From assembly GCA_002007465.1 (NCBI GenBank), contig LNAC01000031.1, forward strand, positions 5,437,305 through 5,501,304: DNA of 64,000 bases, given 5' to 3'. Shown here in pieces: positions 1 through 11,818 of this stretch (positions within the stretch are counted from its first letter, which is position 1; each line of letters begins with the position of its first letter). Origin of the DNA: Ailurus styani. Taxonomy: Eukaryota; Chordata; Mammalia; Carnivora; Ailuridae. Made by a program: the position numbers and the translations under genes. A model generated the notes under the pieces. That model made no database searches. It had not been told where the DNA came from and worked only from the letters and a program-made list of their open reading frames with translations.

Positions 1-489
1 TCTCCGGTGAGTTTTCTGAAGGGCCACACAGCAATAGGCATAAAGAGAGTCCATACATAAGTTGCTCTGGTAATTTCTCTAAGGTTTATATCAAGCTGTC
101 CAGTTCTTGCTTGAACAGCTTCCAGAAGAGGGCAGTTTCAGTTCTCAGAGTTTCTAAGTCAGAAAGGTGGGAAAACATTTAGAAGTGTCAGTTTGGACAG
201 TGATAGCCAACTACTGCAGGGACTAGAAGAATTCAGGATCTAGTCCAGTCTGTAAACTAGTCCAGTTTTCAGGCAGAAAACAAGACCTCAAAGCAACAGA
301 TTTTGATATCCATAAATGTGTACAATACTGAAACTACATTTCTCTCTACAGTCACCTCCATTTAATCAAATATAACCACAGTAAGACTAATTCATTTGAA
401 AATTTAGTCTAGTTTCAGTAAATTTGGCCTGATTATTTACATAAGTGCAGCAAGAATGGTTACTGATCATACAGGCTCTCCTAAATCTG

Positions 490-698
490 TTTTTTTTTTT
501 TTTTTAAANATTTTATTTATTTATTTGACACACAGAGAGAGATCACAAGTAGGCAGAGAGGCAGGCAGAGAGACAGGGAGAGGAGGAAGCAGGGTCCCTG
601 CTGAGCAGAGAGCCCGATGCGGGCCTCGATCCCAGGACGCTGAGATCATGACCTGAGCCGAAAGCAGAGGCTTTAACCCACTGAGCCACCCAGGCGGC
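490..698 (-). mobile_element. CAN SINE, young type
   Basis: Reverse of a full CAN SINE with A-run (containing an N at 509) and tRNA-like head 'gagccacccaggcggcc'. Target duplication CCTAAATCTG at 480-489 and 699-708. Confidence 0.93.
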
Positions 699-745
699 CC
701 TAAATCTGCTTTGTTGGAACTTTTCATAAGGAATCTCAGATTGAA

Positions 746-862
746 CTTTCATTTTTTTTTTTTGAAATTTTGTGTATTTTTCTTTAGTAATCTCTACACC
801 CAGTGTGGGTGACCCCAAGACCAAGAGTTGCATGATCTTTCACCTGAGCTGAAGAGGCACCC
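746..862 (-). mobile_element. Short CAN-type SINE (simple form)
   Basis: Reverse of the short form without the CT-rich tail ('agagattac...'). Target duplication CTCAGATTGAA at 735-745 and 863-873, perfect 11 bases. Confidence 0.85.
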
Positions 863-3800
863 CTCAGATTGAATATTCAGAAGATCTTGAGACTAGGGGG
901 CCAAGCCAAGGTCCTGTCATCAGACTTTGTCTGTTATACCTATAGATGGGGATAAACTCCTCTTTTCTTGAGGTCTCCCAAACATCCAGATTTCTGAGCC
1001 TGCCAGGAATTGACCTTGTTTTCCTGGTAAGGCTGCTGGGAACCCTGAAAGCAAGGTACCAGGCTGTTTTTCCAAGGGAATTTAATGGCTCCATGAAGTC
1101 AGGTTTTAGTTCTTTAAAGCTGTCTGGTCATATCTGGTTCTATGCATATTCTCAAATATGACATTTTAGCCAAAGTTTTGGCAATACAACCAATGTTTCC
1201 AATTGTGTCCTGTTACAAGGAGAACAGATTCTTATTAAAATTATGCAAATAGCTATATTGCCATGAAAATAAGAATACTAAGAAGTTTCTGACTTCCAGA
1301 GAGATCCGGTAGGGAGAAAAAGTACACATTTCATCTTTGTTTACAAAGGACAGCATACTTTACCAATTTGTTGTAAAGTTTCCTTAAAAATGGAAAAACA
1401 TAACATTGACCCAGTAATGTCACAAACAGAAAGTTATAAAAATTATCATTCTCATTAGTTCAGTCTCATAAAATTAATTCTTGTTGATCTTAATCTTTGC
1501 AGTTTTATGAAGCTATGTTTCTCCATCATAATTCTGCAAATTCTTACCCAGTTAAATGTGATGATCTTAAAATGATCAGAAACACGTATTCTAGAATATT
1601 TGTCACAGTCCTTTCCATGAATCCCTTGGAGGATGAAATGTATTCGCAAAGGCAACAGAGAAGAGGAATAACTCTCTGTAAGTAACAGACTTAAAAATGG
1701 CTGTTGTTAAGGGTCTGCTAAGAGTTCATTACAATTCAATTAACAAGAAAACCTGCTTATTTCTGTGGCATACATCTGAAGATGCTAGAATTATAAGTGA
1801 TAACATATACCAGAACATATCAGGTATCTGGGAATTTTCTATTATTTTTGGAACACTTACATACACGTATACAAATACAACATAAAGAAGGCTTAAGTAT
1901 TACTTCTCATTTGACAATAATTCCCACAGGATTTAAACCTAATTAGTTTAGAATCAGTCATTTGACAAGGAGAGAATAGATCTTTCATAATATTCCAGAC
2001 ACCCTTTGCAAAGTCCCAAATTTAATTCAAAATCAAAAAAGACTTCATTTAGAATTTGATTTGGGGAAGTTTGTCAAGAATATCAAAAGATTATACAACA
2101 CTTGGTCAAACAGGATCATAAGCCACTGTGAAATAATTTCACACAAGTGACAAAAACTTTGCACTCAAATACAGAAATTCAGCTGGGAAAAACAAAACAA
2201 CAAAACCTTAGCTCTTAAGAGGAGACTGTTTTCTTAAGTAATCAAAGACCTGACAAAGACAACATAAGAAACTATTTAATACAGATAATCTTTGTTTTCT
2301 AGGCAGATTTAAGAGGCGAAGAAAAACCTTTTACATTATCAAAAGCAAACAGATCTTCCATGAAAACGTTGTCCTTTTAGCAGATGAAATTATACTTTTA
2401 GTTTTACTTAAACATAACTACATTATTGATATCAAATATTATTTAAAAAAACCCATTATAATGAATTCATTTAATTTTAGCCAACTTGACCACACAAGGT
2501 GAAATTCTCTCCTTCACATTATGAAACAACCAAGACAAAATTATTTGTTTCTTCCTTACCAAAACCACATCTCCATACCTCATAGCTTCTTTTAGTCAAA
2601 ATCTCACTTTCCTTGCCTTCGGAGTTATTTCCCTTATTATTTTCAGTAGTCTTAGTTACAAATATTAATTACAATTCTTAACCCTCAGAAAATTTAATTC
2701 CTAGTGAAAATTAGGAAGTAAACAATTGTGCTATTACCAACAAATTTTGAGTACATTCTATAATATCGAGAAGTATACTATTCCTCACAGTAAATGTGCC
2801 AGAGACAGAAGACAAGTTTACTAACACACCAAATATCTCTAGTTCCTCTGTAAAAGGAAACCAGAAGTGGATAAACTTTTATACAGTAATTTATGTTTCA
2901 CTATTTCATCAATTTAGAAATGATCTAGATATCCAATGTATTTCTGTCATTTAACTTGACTTAGCAAAACTCTAAGGGTTTAAGAAGTTACCAAAAAGAT
3001 TTGGAAAGTTATTCAATTACACATATCACAAAACAAAATTACTGTAGAAAAAATTCACCTAAAAACTCTCATCCCACTTACATCTACCTAAATCACTTAT
3101 TCTCAACAATTATATTTAGATTACCCATGAAAACGTCATAAGGCATTAGACAAAACCAGCCATCATCCCAACCTATTTTTCTTGCTCGTAAAAATTTTTT
3201 TAAGACATAACGTGAACTTAGTTCACTAATAAAGTCGGGCAGAGTAAAAGTTGTATGTCTGCATTATATTCAATGTTGGTAATTTTAAAGGCATGTTTAT
3301 TGTAATTAAACCAATGAACTTAAACTAGTTTTAATACTAAATACTTTCCCAGATTATGTGGACCTAAAAGGCATTTGCATTAGTCTGATGTATTTCTGAG
3401 AATTTTAAGGTTATTTAATCTATTTATATGGACTGTTTGTTCTTAAGCCAATTAAGTAGAGTTCTTTTTATAATTTTAGCAATACTATCCACAGGTAGAA
3501 TAATATTATACATCCACCTGTCCCCCTCCCCCACACACCTACAAACAGTCCTCACAATTTTTGTTTTAAATTTTTAGTCATGAGATTGGTATAATGCAAA
3601 ATTCACTAGTTTATAAAAAAGCAGTTGGATCCAAATTTTGTTTTGACAGTTGGAATAAGTTAAATTGACCTGCTCAGATGGCTACAGCTCTTCAGTATTT
3701 ATGGAGATGATATTTAAGATTTTTTATTAGCTTTATTTCCAAATAGTTCTTTTGTTTACTCCTTCAGATAAAAAAAAACTTCTCCCTAAAGTTTGCAATT

Positions 3801-4318
3801 CAAAGAAGAGATCTTAGGTCTTAAGAGTATGTGGCAGTTGAAAATTTACATTGCAAACACACCAAGTATCCAAGTTTTCTCCAGAATGGAGATTTGGGGC
3901 ATATGTGCCTATGATTTGTCAGATACGCAGGGTGATTGCTATTTAAATTTTTCTTTCCTTTTCTTAAGTGCAGGGCAAGTCTATTTTCAATGTCCCAATC
4001 TTTACAATATCTACCAGCATTAAGATTTATAGGGAAGATTTGGGGGATGGTAATTGTTTCTAGGGCTTCATTTCTGGTTTTGCAAAGATCTGTAAGATAA
4101 GGACTTATATCATGGAAAAGATTTCCAACTAAGATAGAAACCTAGAGATTTCTGTATCTACAACTCCAGGGTTTAGTGTGTAATATATCCTTGGTAAAGT
4201 TTCTGTAATGTTTTAAAACACAAAGGCCTTCTTTCTGATTGCCCAATTCAAGCTTGGACCAATTCATCTCAGGGAAAAAGGCTCTCTGTTGCTTCTGAGA
4301 CCCTAAACATCAGCCTTT

Positions 4319-4381
4319 ACCCTGAGATCATGACCTGAGCCAAAGGCAGACGCTTAACGACTGAGCCACCCAGGCACCCCT
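4319..4381 (-). mobile_element. CAN SINE head fragment
   Basis: Only the tRNA-derived head 'gatcatgacctgagcc...gccacccaggcacccc' remains; body and tail are missing. Confidence 0.85.
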
Positions 4382-7245
4382 AAAATTTTTCCTTTTATAT
4401 ATAACCAATAATATATTTTTTTATTATAAAGGATCTATTGTCTGGCCATTGACATGAGTGATCTTATACTAATCTTAATAGCAACTCAAACCAGTAAACC
4501 TTTTTGTGGAAAGATCCAGAAGCAACTTCCCACACTTAAAAATCAATCTTTACCATGGACACAAGAAACAGGGTATAGAAGATGCAGCCCCTGTGATTCA
4601 AGAAAATCATTTAAAGAGTCTACGAAAGTTGTTAGAGTAAAAATGGTATAGTGAAAACAGTGTCTCTGGTCACAGACATGCTAATCTGTGGCAATGGGCA
4701 GACCCTACTGGAATGGGACTTTTCTCGCAGTACTAAAACAACATAGGTTGAGATGACTAAGGCTTCTTCTGGACTGGGACCTCTCATGACAAACTCCCCT
4801 CACAGCTTGCACAATCAGACAAAAGGAGTGCTGCTTATGACTTCAAGTCTCAGAACCCCAGTCTATTCAACTGGCCACCAATCGGCATGCTGGTATGCTG
4901 GCAGAAACGGTGGAAAAATATTCTCACTTGAGCCAAGCTCTCAAGACATAGAACAAGACAAAAGGAAAACCTCATCCAGTTTCTCTTACATGTACACTAA
5001 CTGAGCCTTGGGTCTCTCAGAGCCAAAGTAATACTTTATAGGGCTGTTCGTTTGGGGGGATTGTGCATTTTTTACAAAGTATCTCATGGCACAGAAATCG
5101 TCTTGAGGCTGGTGGATGAACTAGTATCAATCTAACCTGCTCTAGGACCAATTTATCCTAATATGGGAGTCCTGAGTTACGTGGTGAGCACTCTAAGAGC
5201 GTTTAAATGCTTGACCCATGCTCCCCAATTTTACATTGACTTTACCTTATGTGCATGTTGACCCACAACAAAGTTTGTCTAAACATACACCTGTTTGATG
5301 AGAATCATGCAGTCACTAGTCTATGTGGGCAGTGGTTCAAAAAAGTAGGTTTATGGGGTTTATGCTTGTGTTATACCCTATGGTTTTCCTCCTTATGACC
5401 AACAATACAGCAGAGAGACAAAGAAAAACAGTTTCTAGGAGGACAATGATCAATAAAAATCAAGACTACTCATAACAAACCTTTAACATAGTCACTATAT
5501 GCAAGGAACTAGTTTCACAAATATTTCCTCCTGCTAATCCAAATTTAGAAAAGGAAAAAGAGGACTCTCACCATTCTTGTTTCCATGGGACAATGTAGGC
5601 AGAGATCTGGGACACTGACATGGTAAGAATTCTTACCTTCTGCTGGCTTTCTGTCAGTGGTCCCAGGATCTCTTAGCAGGAGCACCAGAGGAAGCAGTAA
5701 AATTACTATCTCTGTGGTCAACTGTAGGGGAGGAAAAATTTTCCCTCAACCCTTCTGCATTCTTTTGGCTGGTTTATTAATTAAATTGACATTAGAAAGA
5801 TTAACAGAAGAAAAATTTAATTCCTTTCATACAGGTGCCTCACACAGAAGAGGTTCAGGGACACTTGGGCAATTGGGGCTTTTAAGCTATCCCAAGCTAA
5901 GGAAACTAGAGGTAGGGAGTGGGGAATTCAAAGGGAAGGAAGACAATTCACAGGAAGGTGGGAAAAGCAAATGTTTGGTAAACAAATGCTTGTCATGCTA
6001 TGCAGAGACAACTGGAACACATAGAGAAATCTGAACAAATAGGCCCTGCCAAACTAGCCCCAACTTAGGACACCTAGTCCATACTTTTTGTATAGAAAGA
6101 AGGCCTGGTACAGGAAGAAGTTACTTAAATTCTTTTTGGCAGTTAAGGTAAAAAGCTCTTCCTAAAGTCTAATGGTCCTCAACTGTCTTTAGATCAAATT
6201 AATCCACATGCCAAGATGGCACATTTTGGAGTATCATCTTCTGTTCCCCTATATCACTACTAACACTGGAAAAAATAAAGAACTAGAAAAAAATCAATAA
6301 AATTAGCAAAATAAACAGGTTAAATACATTTTAAAAATTGAACAGAATGATAAACTAATTATCAATATGAAGTATAAAATTTGACCTCTGTAGTCAGGGG
6401 CTGAGTTTCTTTAGGCTGGGAAGACACCAGACAACCAATTATAGTTCTTTCCTATTCAGATGCCTTACCAAAAGGCTAAGGGATGGTATCCTTGAGGTCC
6501 TTGATTGTTTGATTTGTTCAACTGGGAGGAGGGGGGGGCAATGAAAAAGAATGGACTAAGTGGGTGGAGAAATTCCCTCCAGAGAACAATTGGAACGTTT
6601 CATTGTCACACCTAGGGTAGATGGTGTTCCTGGCATCCAGTCAAAGCACAGTTCACAGGAGAGTGCCCCAAAATAAAGCATTATCCAGCCCAAAATATAA
6701 AAAGTGCCCAGGCTAAGCTAGAAACTCTGCTTTGCCTAAAGACCTGAAGTTCTTGCCTTGAGGCACACTGCCATATGGGCAAATGGCTCCAGTCAGATGT
6801 TAAATAGATCCAATTAGCCCCACAAAGACAGGAGATTGCTGAATTCAAATAATCCTTTCCAAAATGGCCTCAACTGCAATATAATCTATAAGAACTGGAA
6901 AATATAAAGGAGTTACAACTGACTACTCAACAACCTACCAGACTGTAAATGTTATTGAAACTGTGTAAGCAGTAAACTGAAGAATGATCATCAGAAGATT
7001 TTAATCAACTTGACATGTTACATTTTATAAATTTAAGGTGCAGTCACTTTGATACATTTATATACTGTAACATGATTGCCAATGAAGTAACATTTAGTAT
7101 ATAACATCATTATAGTATATTATTTGTATTCATTATACTGCGTATTAGATTTCTATGGTTTATTTACTACTTGTTTTAAGTTTGTACCCTTAAACACAAT
7201 CAATCTTATCCCCCACCACTTCCCATCCTATAGTAACCACCATTT

Positions 7246-7846
7246 TGATGTGGAGAACAAAGGTAAAATAAATGTATAAGAGAAATAAAATTTCTTTTGT
7301 AGCCCATTGAAAAGTAGTTGAGATAGGCACAGTGACTTTCCTCCAGGAACTCAACTGCCTCAATGTTAATACTTTGCCAGAGGCAAAAGGCAGCCTTAGC
7401 TAGACATCAGCCCAACTTCCAGGATCCTGTAAGTCTTCTTTAACATGTAAAAATCCCTTCAGAAACTTCCTTTATCTCTACCCGCCCCCCAAAAAGATAT
7501 ATTATGTTAGCAATCATCCTCCAAACATATGGCTCACTGATAAAATCTGAAGGGTCTCATGACTAAGGTTTTACTAGACTGTAGTAAATGACCTTTTCCT
7601 ATAAACAGCTAGCCCCTCAAGGTCCTAAAAACCTTGCTTCCAAATTCCTTAAGAGACTTACATCCTATCCTTAACCTCTTCCTAACTTAAAACTATATAA
7701 TCAGTCACTCCTCAGACCGCAGGGAAGCTCTTTCTGCCTATGGGTACTGTCCCTCTGCTTAAAACAACACATATTTTTGCACTGAAGAGGTCTCAAGAAT
7801 TCTTTCTGGCTCATTCGCTCCAGGACACTAACATCACACCACATCA
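7246..7846 (+). mobile_element. Solo endogenous-retrovirus LTR, probably class I
   Basis: 601 bases starting TGATGTGG and ending CCACATCA (an exact inverted repeat with TG...CA ends), flanked by ATTT on both sides as a 4-base target duplication. It sits in the middle of an L1 whose sequence resumes on both sides. 'ctatataatcagtc' near 7694 is a TATA-like promoter in plus orientation, and 'tctttctggctcattcgctc' near 7801 is like a U5 region of class I LTRs. No internal retroviral genes remain. Confidence 0.8.
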
Positions 7847-8568
7847 ATTTTAAATTTTACTGTTTTTTTTTGTTGTTGTTGTTCTTGGTTTTACAGATTT
7901 GACTTTTAAGATTTCACATGTAAGCAATAGCATACAGTACTTTTCTCCCTCTGTGACTTATCTCACTTAGCATAATGCACTCAAGGTCCAGCAGAATATC
8001 CTCTTTTGTCATGGCTCAATAATATTTCATTGTGTATGTGCACCACATCTTTTTTATCCATTCATCCAATGATGGGCATTTGGGTTTTTCCATATCTTGG
8101 CTATTGTGAATAATGCTGTGACAATGGGTATGCATAAACCTCATCGAAATGCTGTTTTCACTTCCTTTGGGTATGAACCCAAAGGTGGTATTTAGGAACT
8201 GTATGGTAGATCAATTTTAATTTTTTGAGGAACCTCCATATTATTGTTCATAATATTTGGACCACTCTACATTTCCACTAACAGTGCATAAAGGTCCCCC
8301 CCCCCTTTATTAAACACATCCTTTTAAACATATCAGCTCTTGTCTTCTTGATGATATCCATTCTAACTGGTGAGGCATTATCTCACTGTTGTTTTAATTT
8401 GCATCTCCCTAATGATTAGTGATGCTGAGCATCTTTTCATGTGCCTGTTAGCCATTTTGATGTCCTCTTTGGAAAAATGTTTCCTTAGTTCCTCTGCCCA
8501 AATTTTAATAGATTGTTTATCTGCTATTAAGTTTTGTTAGTTCTTTGTATATTTTGAATATTAACCAC

Positions 8569-8771
8569 TTTTTTTTTTTTTTAGATTTTACTTATTTATT
8601 TGACAGAGAGAGATAGAGAGAAAGAGAGGGAACACAAGCAGGGAGAGTGGGAGAGGGAAAAGCAGGCCTCCCACTGAGCAGGGAACCCAACATGGGACTT
8701 GGTCCCAAGACCCTGGGATCATGACCCAAGCCAAAGGCAGATGCTTAACAACTGAGCTACCCAGGCACCCC
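8569..8771 (-). mobile_element. CAN SINE nested in the L1
   Basis: Full reverse SINE inserted into the L1; the L1 reads on at 8772. Approximate target duplication around TAACCACT / TAACCCCT. Confidence 0.88.
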
Positions 8772-8797
8772 ATAACCCCTCATCTGATACAGGGTTT

Positions 8798-9003
8798 GTC
8801 TGGGTGGCTCAGATGGTTAAGCGTCTGCCTTCAGCTCAGGTCATGATCTCCAGGTCCTGGGATTGAGCTCCATGTAGGGCTCCCAGCTCAGCGGGGAGAT
8901 GCTTCTCCCTCTCCCTCTCCCTCTGCCCCTCCCCCTGCTTGTGCTCTCTCTGTCTCTGTCTCTCTCTCAAATGAATAAATACAATCTTAAAAAACAAAAA
9001 ACA
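8798..9003 (+). mobile_element. CAN SINE at the truncated L1 5' boundary
   Basis: 'ctgggtggctcagatggtta' to 'aatgaataaatacaatctta', with a long CT-rich run at 8905-8970. Confidence 0.88.
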
Positions 9004-9294
9004 CCAAAACTTTCTTCTATTCTGAAACACTTCTTTTGAACATAAAATCTCTAGTTACACGTTAAAAAAAAGCCTACCATCATAGCCCTTACTACAACCG
9101 ATAGATCTCTTAACATATCACCTCTAAGCAGAGGCAAAAACAAAGCAGAAATAACTTGCATTGTACAGTTCAAAAAAGATGATCCAGGTTAAGTTATTCT
9201 TCCAGAAAGACCATTTGATAGCTTTAAAAAAAAAATCCAGAAAACACTAAAACCATAAAGGATCCACATATCCACCAGGTAATACATTTAAAGG

Positions 9295-9460
9295 GAATAA
9301 TAAATAGATGAAAAATAGAACACAAGAAACTAAGCCACAGGACTGTAAGACCATTAAGAACAGGATCATTTTTGTATCCCTCACAAGCTACATAGGTCAC
9401 TGACTTGCAGATAACAAACATTTAGTATTTGAAAGATACATGAATGAATGAATGACTGGC
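9295..9460 (+). repeat. L2-like 3' end
   Basis: 'ctgtaagaccattaagaaca', then 'aacatttagtatttgaaaga' and a GAAT repeat (9443-9455), as in L2 3' ends. Confidence 0.5.
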
Positions 9461-9879
9461 AGATACCAATAACTCTAGAGAGCTAAGCCTAGATCATCTT
9501 TTCAAAAAAGTTTATCATGCCACTCCTCATTAAAATGACTTCTAACTCCTCAACTCTTCTTTGCCTTTATTTACTCTTCTCCTTGCATCTTGCCAGCTAC
9601 CTACCAAAGATTTCAAACAGGCCCCGCTTTTCCTATCTCAGTTTTGGTAAACGTTGTGTTTTCTAATGGGAGATGCTTCCCTGACTCTGCCAAACACCTA
9701 CTTATCCTATAGTACTGCTTTCCTCAACTACCTGGTATAAAGTGTAAGTTCACTCATCTCAACACCTAGTTTTTGTTTGAGGCACTTAGCTTTTTTAAAT
9801 GATGTATTTGCATCTAATTGTAGTCTGTTTCTCCCACCAAAAGCTCCAAAAAAATTAAGAACCATGTTTTGTTTTCCCC

Positions 9880-9957
9880 TCCTTCCTTTCCTCCTACATG
9901 GCAATTAGATCAATGCCTGGTAGAGTGGAAATAAAAATTTGCTGAATAAATGAAGAG
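9880..9957 (+). repeat. L2/MIR-like 3' end
   Basis: 'aatgcctggtagagtggaaa' followed by 'tgctgaataaatga' resembles the common 'tgcctggcacatagtagg...gaataaatga' tail. Confidence 0.45.
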
Positions 9958-10433
9958 ACCAGAAACATTTTGATGAGATACTTAGTAAAATTATGAGAAA
10001 ATATTGATGGAAGAGGTCTGAAGCATGCAGAGGGGTTATAATAGGGATTTAAAAAATAAAAGTGAATAAAGATTTGGAAAAACTCTTAGGATAATGATGT
10101 AGACTGAGAAGGGCACAGGAAGCTTATTAAAGTTCTCTAAAGATATCAAAAATATTATTGTAGATTGTGATGACATGTTTTCTTCCCACTAAAAATAGAA
10201 GTAAGTTTAAGTTAGAAATTAGGAAACAGTGTCTTGTTGTCTATCTTTATAAATAAAGTTTTACTGGAACACAGTCATGTCCATTTATATATTGTGTATG
10301 GTTGCTCTTCCTACAACTGCAGAGCTGAGGACAGATTGTGAGCCCATAAAGCCAACAATACTTACTGTGTGGTAACACACACACAAATGTGCAAACCCCT
10401 AGTTTAAGCCAATTTACCAGGAATTTCAATTAG

Positions 10434-10471
<38 letters not shown>
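10434..10471. repeat. (CA)n microsatellite
   Basis: About 18 uninterrupted CA units. Confidence 0.98.
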
Positions 10472-10473
<2 letters not shown>

Positions 10474-10887
10474 CCCGTTCAGATCACTTGATCTCAAAAT
10501 ACTGAAAAGGAGAGAAGAAAACTTTCTGTTCAAAGAGTTCAGAAATAAAAGAGGATGGCATCAATGTGGGTTGATAGACATGAGATCTGATGGAAAGGAG
10601 AAAGGATTTTACTTACCTAGTGAAAGATCTTCTGCCTTAATTTTCTACAAAACAAAAACTAACAACAGTTTTAGTAAACTAAAATTAATAGATTTGAATC
10701 TGAGTAGCACCAAAATATGAATTTTATACTTTTTCACTAAGAAAAACAAAAATGTACTCTTGGCCATAAATGAGAAAGAGGGATCATTATCTTCAACTGG
10801 ATGGCATATAACAGTCAAACTGTAACATTTTTACTAGTGACTTAGGAAAAGCAAAATATGGTAACTGAGCTAAAGAATAATGCAAAG

Positions 10888-11085
10888 GGGGATGCCTGGG
10901 TGGCTCAGTGGGTTAAGTGACCAACTCTTGGTTTCAGCTCAGGTCCTGATCCCAAGGTTGTAGGATTGAGCCCTATGTCCGGCTACCCACTTAGTGCAGA
11001 GTCTGCCTGGGACACTCTTTCCCTCTCAAATAAATCAATCTTAAAAAAAAATAAAAAAATAAAAAAGAAGAAGAAGATAATGCCA
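10888..11085 (+). mobile_element. CAN SINE
   Basis: 'gatgcctgggtggctcagtg' to an A/T-rich tail with AAG repeats; CT-rich part shortened. Confidence 0.87.
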
Positions 11086-11593
11086 AAAAATAGTAAAAAG
11101 AAAAAAGTGGGGTGGGTGGGATGGTGGGGTTAGTGATAGAGAAAAAGGAATGGTGTTTTACCAAAGTATCAACATGCTGACAAAAAGGACATTAGAACAC
11201 CTGGTCCACTTGTACAGATAAAAGTATTATGCTATAAAGTCCATAATAAACACTTAAATTTTACATACTATATAGAGAAGCTACTGCTCTCTTAAAGACA
11301 AACTGTTCACCTGATTTTTGGTCTCTTGACAAAGGTAAAAAAATCAAGACATACTAACAACAAAAAATTAGAAAGATAGTAAGTTGAACCATTTAAGAAA
11401 TATATTTTTAAAACTGCCTACCTGTAGCCAAAATAAGAAGCCTAAGGGACCAATTTTGTGTGCTTTGAAAAGGGTTAAAAAAAAGAATTTCAAATATGGA
11501 TATAGTTTAAATCTCAATTAGAGTTTTAAATATTAGTGATCAAACATATCTGGGGTAGCAAAGTCATTGCTCAGTATGTTGAAAGAACTGTAA

Positions 11594-11818
11594 AGGGGGG
11601 CACGTGAGTGGTTCAGTAGGTCGAGTGTCTGCCTTTAGCTCGGGTCATGATCCTGGGGTCCTGGGATTGAACCCCGCATTGGGCTCCCTGCTGGGTGGGA
11701 GTCTGCTTCTCCCTCTGTCCCTCCACCCCCTGACCAGGGCTCATATGCATGTGTGCTTGAGTTCTCTCCCTCTCTCTCGCAAAAATAAATTAATAAAAAT
11801 ATTTAAAAAAAAGAAAAA
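11594..11818 (+). mobile_element. CAN SINE, diverged
   Basis: Head 'gcacgtgagtggttcagtag' is diverged; tail 'aaaaataaattaataaaaat'. Confidence 0.85.

Larger units (their letters stand above)
6990..8797 (-). mobile_element. Minus-strand L1 3' part, broken by a solo LTR and a SINE
   Basis: 6990-7245 matches L1 3' UTR in reverse (ending 'ccatcctatagtaaccacc'). 7847-8568 continues with the reverse of L1 ORF2 3' end and downstream ('catatcttggctattgtga', 'cattctaactggtgaggc'), and 8772-8797 resumes after a SINE. Heavily mutated and 5' truncated; no working ORF. Same strand as SLF1. Confidence 0.8.

Noticed and set aside
543..833. Open frames across SINE copies (also near 18.8, 34.7, 40.0, 45.4 and 58.9 kb)
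   Set aside because: All encode the same recurrent SINE-derived peptide (for example '[19 protein letters not shown]') and are not genes.
4400..6700. Possible ancient retroviral internal region
   Set aside because: Several open stretches of 60-125 codons, but no pol or gag motif could be read, so nothing is claimed.
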